From contig UQUD01000096.1 in assembly GCA_900544225.1 (NCBI GenBank), positions 1-7,087 of the forward strand: a stretch of 7,087 nt of DNA. The letters run 5' to 3'. This DNA is from an uncultured Collinsella sp. Lineage in GTDB: Bacteria; Actinomycetota; Coriobacteriia; Coriobacteriales; Coriobacteriaceae. Below the pieces are notes generated by a model. The model was not told the DNA's origin. It saw only the letters and a program-made list of their open reading frames with translations, and did not search any database. Position numbers and translations under genes: made by a program. Below, piece by piece: positions 5,730 to 7,087 of this stretch. How positions within the stretch are numbered: the first letter of the stretch is position 1; every line of letters starts with the position of its first letter.

Positions 5730-7087
5730 CGATGAGGAGAAAGACCAGGTGCGCGCTGCGTCCGATCTGGTTGCCATCGTGCAGGAAACGGTTGAGCTCA
5801 AGCCCCGCGGCCATGAGTTTTGGGGCTGCTGCCCCTTCCATGGCGAAAAGACCCCGTCGTTTCACATTATCCCCGCCACACAGGTGTGGCACTGCTTTGG
5901 CTGTGGTGAGGGCGGCGACGTCTTCACCTACATCATGAAGCGCGAGAACCTGAGCTTTCCCGAGTCGATTCGCTACCTGGCCGACCGTGCCGGCATTGAG
6001 CTGCACGATACTGGCGCTTATCGCGAGCGCGGCACCAAGCGCGCTCGCATCTATGACCTGTGCGCCGAGACCGCACAGTTCTACCACACCATGCTCATGC
6101 GCGGTAAGGACAGCCGTCCGCGCGAGTATTTCGCCAGCCGCGGTATGGGCGGCGACGTCTGCCGCCGCTACTGCCTGGGCTTTGCGCCGGGTCGCAACGC
6201 GCTGGTGTCGCATCTGTCGCAGGCAGGCTTTACCCCGCAGGAGATGATCGACGCCAACGTGGCCGTGAGCCGTGGGCGTGGGCAGCTTGCCGACCGTTTT
6301 TACGACCGCGTGATGTTTCCCATCTTTGACGAGCAGGGTCATAACATCGCCTTTGGCGGGCGCATTATGGGCGACGGACAGCCTAAGTACCTCAATACCG
6401 CCGAGACGAGCGTGTTCCATAAAAAACGAAACCTCTATGGCTTTAACTGGGCCAAGGAGTTTATCGTCGCGCATGATACCGCCATCGTGGTGGAGGGATA
6501 TACCGATTGCATCGCCTGCTGGGAGGCGGGGATTAAAAACGTCGTCGCCACGCTGGGTACGGCGCTGACGGAACATCATGTAAAGACGCTCACCCGTTTT
6601 GCCAAGCGCATTGTATATATGTTCGATGGCGACGCCGCCGGTCAAAAGGCCGCGCGCCGCGCGATTCAGTTTATCGAGCAGGATTCGATGGACCTGCGCT
6701 GCGTGGTGCTTCCCGACGGCAACGACCCCATGGAGTTCATCACGGCGCACGGCGGCGAAGCACTGCAGGCGCGTATCGACGCCGCCGAGCCCCTCATGGA
6801 CTTTGTGTACCGCTCACTGCAGGAGTCGAGTGACATTACCACGCCGGGCGGTCGTGCCAAGGCGCTCGAGGATGCGCTGACGCTCATCTATCCGCTGCGC
6901 GATAGCTACATGATCGATACGTACTTTATCCAGATTGCGGACCTTTTGGGTTTGGATCTGGAGACGGTGCGTTCGAGCTCGGGCCGTGTGTTTCGCGATG
7001 TTGCCAAGCGTGAGGACGCCGAGCGTCGCCGTGAGCAGAACTACGAGCGCCAGCGGGCGCAGACCGAGCGCGCAGGCAGCGCAGGCG
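5722..7087 (+). CDS. dnaG: DNA primase DnaG (3' end cut by window edge)
   Basis: DnaG makes the RNA primers for replication and acts with the DnaB helicase at the fork. From GTG 5722 the frame is open to the right edge for 455 codons. The N-terminal CHC2 zinc ribbon has Cys37 and His40 in CPFH and Cys58 and Cys61 in CFGC, followed by GEGGDVF. The polymerase core includes RFYDRVMFPIFD (192-203), AFGGR (210-214) and KYLNT (222-226). The TOPRIM metal-binding residues are Glu258 in EGYTD (258-262) and Asp302 and Asp304 in DGDAAG (302-307), then GNDPMEF (333-339). A helical region spans about 355-430, followed by an Arg/Glu/Gln-rich linker to the edge. The end of the protein, including most of the helicase-binding domain, lies outside the window. 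Every visible catalytic and zinc residue is present. The start overlaps ribF by eight bases and has a near-perfect ribosome binding site. The gene lies directly behind ribF, where many bacteria have rpsO. Confidence 0.97.
   Translation, partial: MISDEEKDQVRAASDLVAIVQETVELKPRGHEFWGCCPFHGEKTPSFHIIPATQVWHCFGCGEGGDVFTYIMKRENLSFPESIRYLADRAGIELHDTGAYRERGTKRARIYDLCAETAQFYHTMLMRGKDSRPREYFASRGMGGDVCRRYCLGFAPGRNALVSHLSQAGFTPQEMIDANVAVSRGRGQLADRFYDRVMFPIFDEQGHNIAFGGRIMGDGQPKYLNTAETSVFHKKRNLYGFNWAKEFIVAHDTAIVVEGYTDCIACWEAGIKNVVATLGTALTEHHVKTLTRFAKRIVYMFDGDAAGQKAARRAIQFIEQDSMDLRCVVLPDGNDPMEFITAHGGEALQARIDAAEPLMDFVYRSLQESSDITTPGGRAKALEDALTLIYPLRDSYMIDTYFIQIADLLGLDLETVRSSSGRVFRDVAKREDAERRREQNYERQRAQTERAGSAG

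Noticed and set aside
4341..5801. Minus-strand open frame of 486 codons across truB, ribF and the dnaG start
   Set aside because: It lies wholly opposite well-supported genes, has no recognisable domain, and its Arg/His/Ala-rich composition is what the reverse strand of GC-rich coding DNA gives.
5653..6750. Minus-strand open frame of 365 codons opposite dnaG
   Set aside because: It is opposite the zinc-binding and TOPRIM regions of DnaG, has no family motif, and overlaps another antisense frame. It is a shadow of primase coding.
7070..7086. GCAGGC repeats at the right edge
   Set aside because: Two copies in the Arg/Glu/Gln-rich DnaG linker are too short to call a repeat array, and the window ends before it could extend.

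Overview
This is a densely coding stretch of a high-GC bacterial chromosome. All genes are on the plus strand and the only gaps between genes are 11 and 15 bases. The order is infB (5' end missing), rbfA, a DHH-family phosphoesterase (nrnA-like), truB, ribF and dnaG (3' end missing). The first five genes form the conserved translation/ribosome-maturation operon that normally lies downstream of nusA. High GC, protein features and dnaG directly after ribF suggest an actinobacterium, most likely a Coriobacteriia gut organism such as Collinsella. That placement is an inference from gene order and protein flavour, not from a database search.

Layout: 1-2319 is translation initiation factor IF2, with part of its charged N-terminal extension, the IF2_N domain, the complete GTPase domain and the C-terminal fMet-tRNA-binding domains. 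2331-2741 is RbfA, the 30S maturation factor. 2734-3777 is an NrnA-type oligoribonuclease/phosphoesterase. 3793-4725 is TruB, which makes pseudouridine 55 in tRNA. 4722-5729 is RibF, the bifunctional riboflavin kinase/FAD synthetase. 5722 to the right edge is DnaG primase, starting with GTG and complete through its zinc-binding and TOPRIM regions.

The genes are very likely one transcript. Three of the five junctions overlap (8, 4 and 8 bases) and the other two have tiny gaps with no terminator. I see no promoter in the window, so transcription must enter from upstream of infB. Functionally the set links initiation of translation, 16S rRNA/30S maturation, nanoRNA recycling, tRNA modification, flavin cofactor synthesis and replication priming.

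I found no tRNA, rRNA, CRISPR array, insertion sequence, phage gene, riboswitch or new defence-like system. No stretch longer than 15 bases lies outside a gene. The points most worth a second look are altered adenylyltransferase motifs in RibF, the tail attachment of dnaG to the translation operon, and a missing conserved cysteine in the IF2 tRNA-binding domain. All three are modest.
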